Source: Ardenticatenia bacterium (GTDB taxonomy: Bacteria; Chloroflexota; Anaerolineae; Ardenticatenales; Ardenticatenaceae). Taken from it: 56,601 nt of DNA. This document shows, piece after piece, positions 39,173 through 48,091 of this stretch. The position numbers and the translations under genes are program-made. The stretch lies in assembly GCA_030949995.1 (NCBI GenBank), contig JAUZRY010000102.1, positions 1 to 56,601 on the forward strand. Direction: 5' to 3'. The notes under the pieces were generated by a model. It saw only the letters and a list, made by a program, of their open reading frames with translations, did not search any database and was not told the origin of the DNA. Each line of letters starts with the position of its first letter. Within the stretch, counting starts at the first letter, position 1.

Positions 39173-40105
39173 ATGGAGAAGGTCACTGTCTTTGCGCCGG
39201 CCACTGTGGCCAATGTGGGGCCCGGGTTTGACGTGCTGGGCGTGGCTGTTGAGGGGTTGGGGGATGTAGTGACGGCCCGTCGGCTTGATGGCGAGCCGGG
39301 GCAGGTGCGCATTGAACATGTGGAGGGGGACGGCGGACGGCTGCCCCGGGCGCCGGAGGCCAACACGGCCGGCATCGCCGCCCGTGCCACGTTGGCGCTG
39401 TTGGGTGTCGAGCACGTTGGCGTGGGGCTCGCCCTCCGCAAGGGATTACCCCTCAACAGCGGCCTTGGGTCGAGCGGGGCCAGCGCCGCGGCGGCCTGTT
39501 GGGCGGTGAACCTGCTCTTCGGCGCCCCATTGGACCGCATGGCCCTCCTGCCGGCGGCCTTGGAAGCTGAAGCCCGCGTCAGTGGCCGCCATGCCGACAA
39601 CGTGGGCCCAGCCCTCCTGGGTGGATTTGTGCTCATCCACACCTACGACCCCCTGGAACTGATCAGGCTCCCCGTGCCCGATGACCTCCTCTTTGTCCTG
39701 GCCGTCCCTGAGTGCGAGCTGCCCACCCACCAGGCCCGACAGGTGCTCCCGGCCAACATTTCGCTCCAGGATCACGTGACTACCAGCGGCCACTTAGCTG
39801 CCCTCGTGGCCGGCATCTGTACCGGCAACACACGCCTGGTGGGGCGGGCCATTCGGGACCCCATTGTGGAACCGGCACGGGCGCCACTCATTCCGGGCTT
39901 TGCCCAGGTCAAGAGGGCCGCCCTCGATGCTGGCGCCCACGGGTGCTCCATCAGCGGCGCCGGGCCCACGCTCTTTGCCGTCACCGACGGCGAGAGCACA
40001 GCGCAGCAAGTTGCCCAGGCCATGAAGGCGGCCTTTGCCGATGCCGGCCTTGCCAGCCACACTCACATCGGCCGCGTGGACCGGGTGGGGGCAAGGCTGA
40101 TCTGA
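39173..40105 (+). CDS. thrB: Homoserine kinase (GHMP family)
   Basis: 310 residues, intact. The start A-P-A-T-V-A-N-V-G-P-G-F-D-V-L-G is the ThrB signature, the ATP-binding loop is P-L-N-S-G-L-G-S-S-G-A-S-A-A-A, and S-I-S-G-A-G-P-T-L-F-A-V is the third GHMP motif. It phosphorylates homoserine to O-phosphohomoserine for threonine synthesis. Neighbouring threonine genes (thrC, hom) are not in the window. Confidence 0.93.
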   Translation: MEKVTVFAPATVANVGPGFDVLGVAVEGLGDVVTARRLDGEPGQVRIEHVEGDGGRLPRAPEANTAGIAARATLALLGVEHVGVGLALRKGLPLNSGLGSSGASAAAACWAVNLLFGAPLDRMALLPAALEAEARVSGRHADNVGPALLGGFVLIHTYDPLELIRLPVPDDLLFVLAVPECELPTHQARQVLPANISLQDHVTTSGHLAALVAGICTGNTRLVGRAIRDPIVEPARAPLIPGFAQVKRAALDAGAHGCSISGAGPTLFAVTDGESTAQQVAQAMKAAFADAGLASHTHIGRVDRVGARLI

Positions 40106-40152
40106 GACGTGGAGAGGAGCCAGACTGACCAACAACTAAGGAGTGGACAACG

Positions 40153-42208
40153 ATGCTGGAACCATTCCGGGACTCGTTGTGGAACATTCCTGCCTGGGCC
40201 GTCGTGGTCATGTACGTGTCCCAGGGGGTGGGCGTGCTGGCCATGATCTACGGCTTCGCCCGTCGGGCCAGCCTCTACTTTCAGGACGCACAGGAGTGGA
40301 AGCTGGACAACGTGGGCACACGCCTGCGTCACACGCTCGTCTACGCGGTGGGCCAGGCCAAGCTGGCCACACAGAAGTTCCCCGGCCTGATGCACGCCAT
40401 GATGTTCTGGGCCTTTGTGGTCCTCTTCATGGGCACAGTGTTGGCCACGGTGGACCAGGATATCATGGAGCTGTTCTTCGACAGCAAGCTGCTGCGCGGC
40501 AACCTCTACCGCGTGTACGAGATCACCTTGGACCTCTTCGGCCTCTTCTTCCTCGTGGGGCTGGGCATGGCCGTTAAGCGGCGCTATGTGGACCGCTCCA
40601 CCCGCCTGAGTTACGACTGGGGCTGGAGGATGATGCTTGGCCTCCTCTTTGCCATCAACTTGACCGGGTTCTTAGTTGAGGCCTTGCGGCTGGCCGTGGT
40701 GGAGCCCCCGTGGCAAGGGTGGTCGCCAGTGGGCTACGCCATGGCATTGGCCATCGACCTGTTCTCGCCCGGCGAGGCGGTGTTACGCGGCACCCACCTG
40801 GCCCTGTGGCTCTTCCACGCCCTGCTGGTCATGGTTTTCTGGGGCGTGTTGCCCTACACTCCCCTGGTCCACCTGGTTACCAGCCCCCTCAACGTCTTCC
40901 TGGCCCGCGTGGAACCTCATCCCCAGGCGCTGCGCCCCATTTCCGACATCGAGGAGGCCGAATCGTGGGGCCTTGGCCGGCTGGAGGACCTCTCGTGGCG
41001 CCAGCGCCTCATGGTTGACGCCTGCACGGAGTGTGGGCGCTGTCAGGCTGTCTGTCCGGCGTGGGCTGCCGGCACTCCCCTGAACCCGAAGTACCTGATC
41101 GTGGACCTGCGCAACCAGATGCTGGCTGAAGGAGGACTTCCCCACTCCGCCATCGGGGGCTTTGGAGAAGGGTACCGCCCTGACATTCGGCGCGGCGCTC
41201 AATTGGTAGGCGAAGTGATTTCCGACGACACAGTCTGGGCGTGTACTACCTGCCGCGCGTGTGTGTATGAGTGTCCCGTGTTCATCGAACACGTGGATCT
41301 GATTGTGGACATGCGCCGCTACCTGGTGATGGACGCCGGCCGCACGCCCGAGGGCATCAACTTGACCCTGCGGAACTTGGAGCGCACCGGCAACCCTTGG
41401 GGCCATCCGCCCGGCGACCGCATGAAGTGGGCTGAAGGGCTGGACGTGCCCATCATGAAGGAGAAAGGGGGAGGCGGACTACCTCTACTGGGTGGGATGT
41501 GCGGCCAGTTACGACGTGCGCAACCAGAAGATCGCCCGTGCGTTTGTGCGCCTGCTCCAGGAGGCAGGGGTGGACTTCGCCGTGCTGGGCCCCGAGGAGA
41601 GCTGCAACGGTGACCCGGCCCGTCGCATGGGCAACGAATACCTCTTCCAGATGATGGCCGAACGCAACGTGAACAAACTGGGCAAGTACACCTTTAAGAA
41701 AATCGTGACCGCCTGCCCCCACTGCTTCAACGTGCTGAAGAACGAATATCCCCAGTTCGGCGGCGAGTACGAAGTGATTCACCACAGTGAGCTCCTGGCC
41801 GAGCTGATCGCCCAAGGTCGCCTACGCCCGCAGAAGGCCGTGGATGATGTCATCACCTTCCACGACTCCTGCTACCTGGGGCGGTACAACAACATCTTCG
41901 ACGCCCCCCGGGAGGTGCTGGCCGCAGTGCCGGGCGTCCAACTGCGCGAGATGCCCCGCAGCCGCGAGCGTGGGCTCTGTTGCGGTGGTGGTGGCGCTGG
42001 CGTGTGGAATGAGCCCAAGGGCAAGCGGCGGGTTGAGGAGATTCGCCTCGAGGAGGCCCTAGGCGTCGATCCCGATGCTGTGGCCTCTGCCTGCCCCTTC
42101 TGCATGATCATGTTCGACTCCGGCGCCAAGAACTTGGGCGTGGAGGAGCGCGTGCGCCTACGTGATGTGGCCGAAGTGTTGGCCGAATCCGTAGGGGTGG
42201 AGTTGTAG
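40153..42208 (+). CDS. HdrDE-like membrane-bound iron-sulfur oxidoreductase (one frameshift)
   Basis: About 684 residues. The first ~260 form five or six membrane helices resembling the NarI/HdrE cytochrome b-type domain. A ferredoxin-like module follows with two 4Fe-4S motifs, C-T-E-C-G-R-C-Q-A-V-C-P and C-T-T-C-R-A-C-V-Y-E-C-P. The frame breaks in a run of five G (~41466-41470). The rest has HdrB/D-type cysteine-rich CCG domains: C-P-H-C-F-N-V-L-K, and G-L-C-C-G-G-G-G-A-G-V-W with A-C-P-F-C-M-I-M. Such fused proteins often pass electrons between ETF or other donors and the quinone pool. No EtfAB genes are adjacent, so the donor is unknown. Confidence 0.87.
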
Positions 42209-42354
42209 GCGTTCCCCGTTCCGCGTCCAAGTGACCTCGACCCACTGGCTCACGGCCTTGTGCCCCCTGAGTGGTGCCAGAGTGTGTCCCAAACTCGTTT
42301 ATACTGATGGATGTCCCACAGACCATCACCTCAGCACGGAGGGGAGGAGTTCGT

Positions 42355-42702
42355 ATGGACCGGATGACAGGCCGTATGCCCCGCGAGCCGTTAGGTGTGC
42401 TTATTCTCCGGGAGCTGTACGCTCTCGTGAGGCAACGCCATGCGTTCACAGTTGAAGATGTGACCGAAGCCGTGCGCCGCTACCGGCCGGTCCACCGGAC
42501 AACAGTGCGCCAGCTCGTGGCGGCGGCCATGCAGTGCCGTTCCGACTACCGCAGCCGTGTGATCCCGTCGCCCAACGGACGGTGGCGACGGCTCTATGAG
42601 CCGGCGGAGATGTACCAAGTCTGTCCTCTCTGTCAACGTGCCCAGCAAGCCCAAGCAGTTGTCTGTGAGGCGTGCGGCAACTGGCTGTCGGGTTTGAATT
42701 AG
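42355..42702 (+). CDS. Small hypothetical protein: winged-helix-like with C-terminal zinc ribbon
   Basis: 115 residues from the ATG at 42355, supported by GGAGGAG. Residues ~15-75 are predicted helical with basic residues and could form a winged-helix-like domain (E-D-V-T-E-A-V-R-R-Y-R-P-V-H-R-T-T-V-R-Q-L). The C-terminus is a clear C-P-L-C...C-E-A-C zinc ribbon. A DNA- or RNA-binding role is only inferred. I do not recognise a named family. It is preceded by ~145 bases of intergenic DNA and followed by a hairpin at 42743-42771. Confidence 0.6.
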   Translation: MDRMTGRMPREPLGVLILRELYALVRQRHAFTVEDVTEAVRRYRPVHRTTVRQLVAAAMQCRSDYRSRVIPSPNGRWRRLYEPAEMYQVCPLCQRAQQAQAVVCEACGNWLSGLN

Positions 42703-42742
42703 TCTTCTTACCTTCTTGGTGCCCCTTCTACTGTGTCCACTG

Positions 42743-42771
42743 CCCACCCGGGTGCCCGGCACCGGGGTGGG
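42743..42771. terminator. Long hairpin, possible terminator
   Basis: Thirteen-base arms CCCACCCGGGTGC and GCACCGGGGTGGG pair with one mismatch around a CCG loop. No T run follows on the plus strand, so termination is uncertain; it may be a transcript-stabilising hairpin. Confidence 0.4.
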
Positions 42772-42934
42772 CGGGCCGTCATGAGTGTGCTCCACTTTCG
42801 TCCATGGCACAGCCGGGTGGTGGCCTGCTCCAGGACGTGGTGTTCGCCCCAGGGCGCGCCTTCCCATAGTACTTCCTGCCCGCTTGTGTTCGATTCCGCT
42901 GCGGAACGTGGGAGTGGACAACGTCTGGCTGTGC
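42772..42934. other. Intergenic region, no gene seen
   Basis: Between the hairpin and the promoter of the DUF951 operon I see no credible gene, RNA or repeat. Confidence 0.3.
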
Positions 42935-42963
42935 TTGCTCTGTGGCAGGGCTCATCTTATAAT
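42935..42963 (+). promoter_or_regulatory. Sigma70-type promoter for the DUF951/MFS/GT operon
   Basis: TTGCTC at 42935-42940 is followed after 17 bases by a perfect TATAAT at 42958-42963, 72 bases before the DUF951 ATG. Confidence 0.65.
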
Positions 42964-43034
42964 GTCAGCCGTGCGGCACATTACTCTTTCGCAGTGTTCG
43001 ATTGACGGAGGAACGGAGGAAAGCCACACGTCCC

Positions 43035-43256
43035 ATGAGCCGACCGGTACACGTGGCCGTAGGTGATCGCGTGGAGCTGCGCAAGCCCCACCCATGTGGT
43101 GGCACCATGTGGGTTGTGGTACGGGTTGGGGCGGACATCGGCCTGGTCTGCGAGCGGTGTGGACGGAGGGTGCTCCTCGACCGCGTGAAGTTCAACCGGC
43201 GCGTGCGGCGCGTCGTGTCCCCCCGGCCCACGCCCGACCGATCTGGGAAGAGGTAA
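43035..43256 (+). CDS. DUF951 family protein
   Basis: 73 residues from ATG 43035. The core [15 protein letters not shown] and [16 protein letters not shown] is the DUF951 signature, with one cysteine in the first strand and a C-x-x-C pair that probably bind zinc. The family is widespread in Firmicutes and Chloroflexota and has no known function; its size and basic C-terminus suggest nucleic-acid or ribosome association, which is a guess. It is the first gene of a unit with the MFS and glycosyltransferase genes. Confidence 0.85.
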   Translation: MSRPVHVAVGDRVELRKPHPCGGTMWVVVRVGADIGLVCERCGRRVLLDRVKFNRRVRRVVSPRPTPDRSGKR

Positions 43257-43261
43257 ATCTC

Positions 43262-44746
43262 TTGGATGCGCACACGGCTTCAGCCGAAGGCGAACGCACG
43301 TTTACAGGCGTGTTGCGCGTTGCGCCGTTTCGCCGTTTGTGGATCGCCCAGGTGCTCTCTCAAACGGCCCAGAACGGCATTCACTTCGTGCAACTTCTGC
43401 TCATTGACCAGATCACGCGCTCCAGCAGCTACGTGGGCCTGATGATCCTGGCCTTTACCCTGCCGGCTGTCCTCTTCAGTGCCGTTGCGGGGGTCTTCGT
43501 GGACCGGTTTCACAAGCGGGACGTGCTCTTCATCAGCAACGTGGTGCGCGTGCTCACGGCGGTCAGTTACATCGTGGCGCTCTGGGTGCTGACCGGCCCT
43601 CTGCTGCTTGTCTGGGTCTACGTGGTGACGTTCTTCGCCTCGGCCATAGGCCAATTCTTCGCGCCAGCCCAAGCGGCCCTGATCCCCGCCCTCGTCGAAC
43701 GGCGTCAGCTCTTAACCGCGAATTCCCTCTTCAATATCACCATGATCGGGGCCCAAGTGGTTGGCTTGTTGGTGATCTTCCCCCTGCTGGTCAAGGCTGG
43801 CCAGATAATTTTGGGGGCAGAGCACGGGCTTGTGCTTTCCTTTGTCGTCGTGGCCCTCATGTACGCCTTGGCAGCCTGGTTCGTGCGCAACTTGCCGGAA
43901 GATGAGGAGAGGGTCGAAGGCATTGGGGATGTCTCGGCGGTGCGCAAGGCGTGGCATGATCTCGTCGAGGGATGGCGTTTCATCCGTCAGACGCCCCCCA
44001 TTTGGGTGCCCATTATCAACTTGACAATGACGGCCATGACAGTCATGATCCTCGCAATGCTTACTCCTGGTTTTGCCGACCGGGTGTTGCACGTGAGCCG
44101 TGAGGACGCGGTCTACATTTTCGCGCCGGCCGGCCTGGGCATGATCGCCGGCACGGTGGTCATTGGGCACCACGGGTATCGCGTGCGAGCAGAGCGGCTC
44201 TCCAACGCCGGGCTGGTAGTCCAGGGCATGGTCTTAGGTGCCCTGGGGCTCTTGGGGTGGCAGTATGCGGGCACACTGAGCCTGACCCTCTCCACAGCGT
44301 TCCTTTCGATCTTCATTGGCCTGGGGTTTGCTATGATCGGCATTCCAGCCCAGACGCTGCTGCAGGCACGCACGCCCACGAACGTGCGGGGGCGTGTCTT
44401 TGCCACACAGTTCCTGTTGGCCAACTTGGTGGGCATTCCACCCATGCTCTTCGCCGGCACCCTGGCTGACCGCGTTGGCATCGCGCCTGTGGTGGTGTTG
44501 ACAGCGCTGTTCCTCCTCAGCGTGGCTGCCGGCACAATGGTCCTGGCGCAACGCCATTACGGCGCCGAGCTCGACGAGCCGCCTCCTGCTCGTACCTCCC
44601 GTCGTCTGGCAGTGACTCCCCCAACACGCTCCTCCAAGCGGGGCCGCGCCTGGCGCGTCTACCGGTGGGGTTCCTGGCAGGGGCGTGGTTCTGCTCAAGG
44701 GGGCGGCGAGGAGGCTGCACCTGGGCCAAAACGTTCTCAACAATGA
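43262..44746 (+). CDS. MFS transporter (enterobactin exporter/MdtG-like group)
   Basis: About 494 residues with 12 predicted helices ([12 protein letters not shown] at the N-terminus, V-F-V-D-R-F-H-K-R as motif A). The C-terminal ~60 residues are basic and low complexity, extending past the last helix. A TTG start at 43262 is proposed because GGAAGAGG lies eight bases upstream and no ATG or GTG fits the start of the family fold; other starts are possible. The stop overlaps the next gene's ATG as ATGA. Substrate unknown; the glycosyltransferase next door suggests lipid or glycolipid transport as one possibility. Frame intact. Confidence 0.8.
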   Translation: MDAHTASAEGERTFTGVLRVAPFRRLWIAQVLSQTAQNGIHFVQLLLIDQITRSSSYVGLMILAFTLPAVLFSAVAGVFVDRFHKRDVLFISNVVRVLTAVSYIVALWVLTGPLLLVWVYVVTFFASAIGQFFAPAQAALIPALVERRQLLTANSLFNITMIGAQVVGLLVIFPLLVKAGQIILGAEHGLVLSFVVVALMYALAAWFVRNLPEDEERVEGIGDVSAVRKAWHDLVEGWRFIRQTPPIWVPIINLTMTAMTVMILAMLTPGFADRVLHVSREDAVYIFAPAGLGMIAGTVVIGHHGYRVRAERLSNAGLVVQGMVLGALGLLGWQYAGTLSLTLSTAFLSIFIGLGFAMIGIPAQTLLQARTPTNVRGRVFATQFLLANLVGIPPMLFAGTLADRVGIAPVVVLTALFLLSVAAGTMVLAQRHYGAELDEPPPARTSRRLAVTPPTRSSKRGRAWRVYRWGSWQGRGSAQGGGEEAAPGPKRSQQ

Positions 44747-45924
44747 TGGCACCTGCAGAACGCTCACTGCTGATTCTCTTCTCGGACACTGGCGGAGGCC
44801 ACCGGGCTGCGGCCGAGGCCGTTCGGGAGGCCGTGGGACGGGTGGCGCCCCGCTGGAACGTGATGCTCGTGGATTTCATCCGCTCATGTGCGCTCCCACC
44901 CTTCAACAGGATCGGTGCCCTCTATCGCCCGGTGGTGGATTACACGCCGTGGTTGTGGGCCACGGGGTTTCATTTCACCTCGTGGGCACCCGCCGTGGCC
45001 CTGGTCAACCGGCTGATCGAGCTGGTCGCTGCCCAAGGCTTTGTCCGCCTCTTCGAGCAGACGCGGCCTGACCTGGTCCTCAGCGTTCATCCCTTTGCCA
45101 CGGATGCGCCCGCTCGTGCACTGGCCGGCACAGGTGTCGGCACTCCCTTTGTCGTCGTGGTGACGGACTTGCTCACCGTTCACCCCCTCTGGTTCACGCC
45201 ACGTGCCACTCTCTACATGGTGCCGAATGACCACGTGGCGCGCTTGGCCCGGCGTGCGGGCATCCTCCCGAGCAGAACGCGTGTCACGGGCCTGCCGGTG
45301 GCCTTGAGTTTCTCGGCCCCGCTGCCCTCCCAGGATGAGCTCAAAGCTCGTTACGGCCTGCCCACAGATCGACCCCTTGTCCTGCTCATGGGCGGTGGCG
45401 AGGGCATGGGCCCCCTCGAGGCCCAGGCGGAGGCCGTTGCCCGCAGTGGACTTCCCCTCTCCCTGATGGTGGTAGCCGGCCGCAACGAGCGCTTGCGGCG
45501 CAAGCTAGCCAAGCGCACCTGGCCCACACCGGTTCACGTGAGCGGTTTTGTGCGCGATGTGCCCCACCGCATGGCGGCGGCCGACGTGGTCATCACCAAG
45601 GCCGGGCCGGCCACACTCTGCGAGGCGCTCACCGCCGGACGTCCTCTGCTGGTCAGCCGCTTCATTCCGGGCCAGGAGGCGGGCAACGTGCGCTGGGTGG
45701 TAGATGAGGGCGCGGCCTTCTACGTGCCGCAGCCCAGGGACATTTGCACGGCGCTCAGGCGCCTCTTCCACCCCGACGGCACGCCCACGCCCGCCTACTA
45801 CCAGATGGCCGCCAACGCGAGGCGGCTCACCCGCCCCACCGCGGCCCTGGAGATCGCCGGCGCGCTCGCCGACCTGGTGCCCGACGCCGCGGCTCATCCC
45901 CTCATGGCCGGGCATCCGCGCTGA
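44743..45924 (+). CDS. MGDG synthase/UgtP-type glycosyltransferase (GT28)
   Basis: 393 residues. The N-terminal domain begins with F-S-D-T-G-G-G-H-R-A-A-A-E-A, the monogalactosyldiacylglycerol synthase (acceptor) signature. The C-terminal GT28 donor domain has L-M-G-G-G-E-G-M-G, G-F-V-R-D-V-P-H-R-M-A-A-A-D-V-V-I-T-K-A-G-P-A-T-L-C-E-A and Q-E-A-G-N-V. It likely transfers a sugar from a UDP-sugar to diacylglycerol, making membrane glycolipids. ATG 44743 overlaps the MFS stop; an ATG at 44746 is also possible. Frame intact. Confidence 0.88.
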   Translation: MMAPAERSLLILFSDTGGGHRAAAEAVREAVGRVAPRWNVMLVDFIRSCALPPFNRIGALYRPVVDYTPWLWATGFHFTSWAPAVALVNRLIELVAAQGFVRLFEQTRPDLVLSVHPFATDAPARALAGTGVGTPFVVVVTDLLTVHPLWFTPRATLYMVPNDHVARLARRAGILPSRTRVTGLPVALSFSAPLPSQDELKARYGLPTDRPLVLLMGGGEGMGPLEAQAEAVARSGLPLSLMVVAGRNERLRRKLAKRTWPTPVHVSGFVRDVPHRMAAADVVITKAGPATLCEALTAGRPLLVSRFIPGQEAGNVRWVVDEGAAFYVPQPRDICTALRRLFHPDGTPTPAYYQMAANARRLTRPTAALEIAGALADLVPDAAAHPLMAGHPR

Positions 45925-45935
45925 GGGAGTGCCCT

Positions 45936-47030
45936 TTACACCCCGTGGGCAGCCCGGATTCGGTCCAAGAGGGCCAGCACGTCCAGCGTGGGCGGGGTGC
46001 TCGCGGGTGTTCCCAGGGGATCGACGGGCAAGGGGGCGCCCTGCATGGCGCGGATGGTGCTCAACACCCCCAGGGCCAATGCCTCCAAATCGTAACCGCC
46101 CTCCAGTGTGGCCACGACAGGAGCACCCAATTCATCCGCCACCTGGATCAGCCGACGTGCCAAGTGACCAAAACCCGCTATGCTGAGGTGTATGTTGGCC
46201 AACGGGTCGCGCCAGTGGGCATCGTAGCCGGCCGAGATCAGGATGAGCTCCGGCTGCCACCGTCTCAGCAGGGGAATGAGAATAAGGTGCCAAATCTGTC
46301 GGTACACGGCATCGTTCATGCCTGCCGGCAGAGGAACGTTCGCTGTCGTGCCCTGGCCCGGCCCAAACCCGATCTCCACCCACTGGCCCGTGCCGGGGTA
46401 GAAGAGCTCTCCGGTGGTCGACAGGTACTGGTGAACGGAGAAGAAAAACACGTCGGGATCGGTGTAGAAGATGTCCTGGGTGCCGTTGCCGTGATGCACA
46501 TCCCAATCCACAATGAAAATGCGCTGGAGCCCGTACACCCGTTGGGCGTAACGGGCACCCACGGCCACGTTGTTAAAGAGGCAAAACCCCATCGCCCGTC
46601 CTGGCGTGGCGTGGTGGCCCGGGGGGCGCACCAAGGCAAAGGCACGTCGGCATTCGCCGCTCAGCACGGCATCCACGCCAGCTTGGACGGCCCCAGCCGC
46701 CATCATGGCGGCATCGTAGGAGGCACTATTGGTGAATGTGTCCGCGTCGAGATAGCCCCCGCCGTCCAACGAGGCCGTAAGCACACGTTGCAGGTGGATG
46801 TCCGTGTGGACGGCCCGAATATCCTCCTCATCGGCGGGCCGGACGGGCAGCCACATGAGCTCCTCCTCCACCCCGGCAGAGTGAAGTAGGTGTCGGATGG
46901 CCCGTAACCGGTCAGGAGATTCGGGGTGGGCATAAGGAGCACGGTGGTGGAGGAAGAGCTCATCGTAGAGCAGCGCGACCGCTTCTCGCCCCGATGAGCG
47001 ACGTGCCGAGCCTGACGTTCCCTTTGGCAT
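45936..47030 (-). CDS. Histone deacetylase family protein (AcuC/acetylpolyamine amidohydrolase-like)
   Basis: 364 residues. Active-site motifs are R-P-P-G-H-H-A-T (His pair), F-N-N-V-A-V-G-A, the zinc ligands in V-D-W-D-V-H-H-G-N-G and S-A-G-Y-D-A-H, and the oxyanion-region G-G-Y-D (the usual Tyr motif). It removes acyl groups from lysine or polyamine substrates. Possible roles are protein deacetylation (as AcuC on acetyl-CoA synthetase) or polyamine metabolism; not resolvable. The stop lies 12 bases from the convergent glycosyltransferase stop. Frame intact. Confidence 0.92.
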   Translation of the reverse strand: MPKGTSGSARRSSGREAVALLYDELFLHHRAPYAHPESPDRLRAIRHLLHSAGVEEELMWLPVRPADEEDIRAVHTDIHLQRVLTASLDGGGYLDADTFTNSASYDAAMMAAGAVQAGVDAVLSGECRRAFALVRPPGHHATPGRAMGFCLFNNVAVGARYAQRVYGLQRIFIVDWDVHHGNGTQDIFYTDPDVFFFSVHQYLSTTGELFYPGTGQWVEIGFGPGQGTTANVPLPAGMNDAVYRQIWHLILIPLLRRWQPELILISAGYDAHWRDPLANIHLSIAGFGHLARRLIQVADELGAPVVATLEGGYDLEALALGVLSTIRAMQGAPLPVDPLGTPASTPPTLDVLALLDRIRAAHGV

Positions 47031-47052
47031 GAGCTTGCTCCGTGTCTATACT
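47024..47052 (+). promoter_or_regulatory. Sigma70-type promoter for the MoCF-domain protein gene
   Basis: TTGGCA (overlapping the divergent HDAC-family start) is followed after 17 bases by TATACT, 68 bases before the ATG at 47120. Confidence 0.6.
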
Positions 47053-47119
47053 GTTAACAGGGATGCGTTGACAACTGAGCCTCGGACGATGAACGCCGGT
47101 GTGGGTGGAGGACAACACA

Positions 47120-48091
47120 ATGCGCATTCAAACTGTGCCGTTGAACGAGGCCGAAGGGCACCTGCTTGTCCACAACATCGTGAACCGAGAAGGACGCAAA
47201 GTGGTCTCCAAGGGCACTCGCTTGCGCTCGTCCCACGTGGCTGCCCTCCGGGACGTGGGAGTGACCGTGGTGGACGTGGCCGTGCTCGACCCCGAGGATG
47301 TCCACGAGGATGAGGCGGCCACACGGCTGGCTGAGGCCATGGCTACGGCCCACATGGCGACCACGCGCGGCGTGGGAGGTCGTGTCAACCTGCACACGAC
47401 CGTGCTGGGCGTGCTCCACGTGGAGGCCGAGCGCCTGTGGGCCCTCAACCAACTGCCTGGCATCACGTTGGCCACTCGTCCGCCGTACACGGTGGTGAGG
47501 CCGGAGAAGGGAGCCAGCCAAGTGGCGACCCTCAAGATTATCCCCTACGCGGTTCCCGAACGGGTGCTGGCCGAGGCCCTGGCCTTGGCCCCAGGCCTGC
47601 TCGACGTGCGTCCGCTGCCGGCCCGACGGGTGGCCCTGCTCATTACCGGGGATCCAGCGGCCCACGGGCGCCTTCGACAACAGTTCGAGCCCCCCATGCG
47701 GGCGCGCGTGGAGCGTTTGGGCAGCCAGCTTCTCGCTGTCGAGGCTGTTCCCTTTGCGGAGACGGCCGTCGCAGAGGCGGCTCGGCGCCTGTTGGCCCTC
47801 AACGATATGCTCATTGTAGTCGGACAGACTTCGGTAATGGACGAACACGACCTGATCCCCCGGGCGCTGCGCGCGGCTGGTGCCACGTTCGCGCTCCACG
47901 GGGCCCCTGTGGAGCCGGGCAACCTTCTGGCCTTGGCCTATCTGCCCGACGGCAGGCCTGTGCTATGTGCGCCGGGATGTGCCCGTAGCCCCTCCCACAA
48001 CGTTGTGGACATGGTGCTGCCCCGCCTCCTGACCGGGGAGCGCTTGGGGCGGCGGGAGATCGCGGCGCTGGGCCTAGGCGGGCTCCTGTAA
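47120..48091 (+). CDS. Molybdopterin-binding (MoCF domain) protein, MoeA-like
   Basis: 323 residues. The C-terminal half (~175-310) is a MoCF-type molybdopterin-binding fold with A-L-L-I-T-G-D, L-N-D-M-L-I-V-V-G-Q-T-S-V-M-D and a G-A-P-V-E-P-G-N-L-L motif. The N-terminal part (L-N-E-A-E-G-H-L-L-V-H-N-I) resembles the MoeA substrate-binding region, but the usual MoeA domain organisation is reduced, about 80 residues shorter. It may take part in Mo-cofactor handling for the molybdenum hydroxylase in this genome, or be a regulatory homologue. The end overlaps the convergent decarboxylase gene by 18 bases. Confidence 0.8.
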   Translation: MRIQTVPLNEAEGHLLVHNIVNREGRKVVSKGTRLRSSHVAALRDVGVTVVDVAVLDPEDVHEDEAATRLAEAMATAHMATTRGVGGRVNLHTTVLGVLHVEAERLWALNQLPGITLATRPPYTVVRPEKGASQVATLKIIPYAVPERVLAEALALAPGLLDVRPLPARRVALLITGDPAAHGRLRQQFEPPMRARVERLGSQLLAVEAVPFAETAVAEAARRLLALNDMLIVVGQTSVMDEHDLIPRALRAAGATFALHGAPVEPGNLLALAYLPDGRPVLCAPGCARSPSHNVVDMVLPRLLTGERLGRREIAALGLGGLL

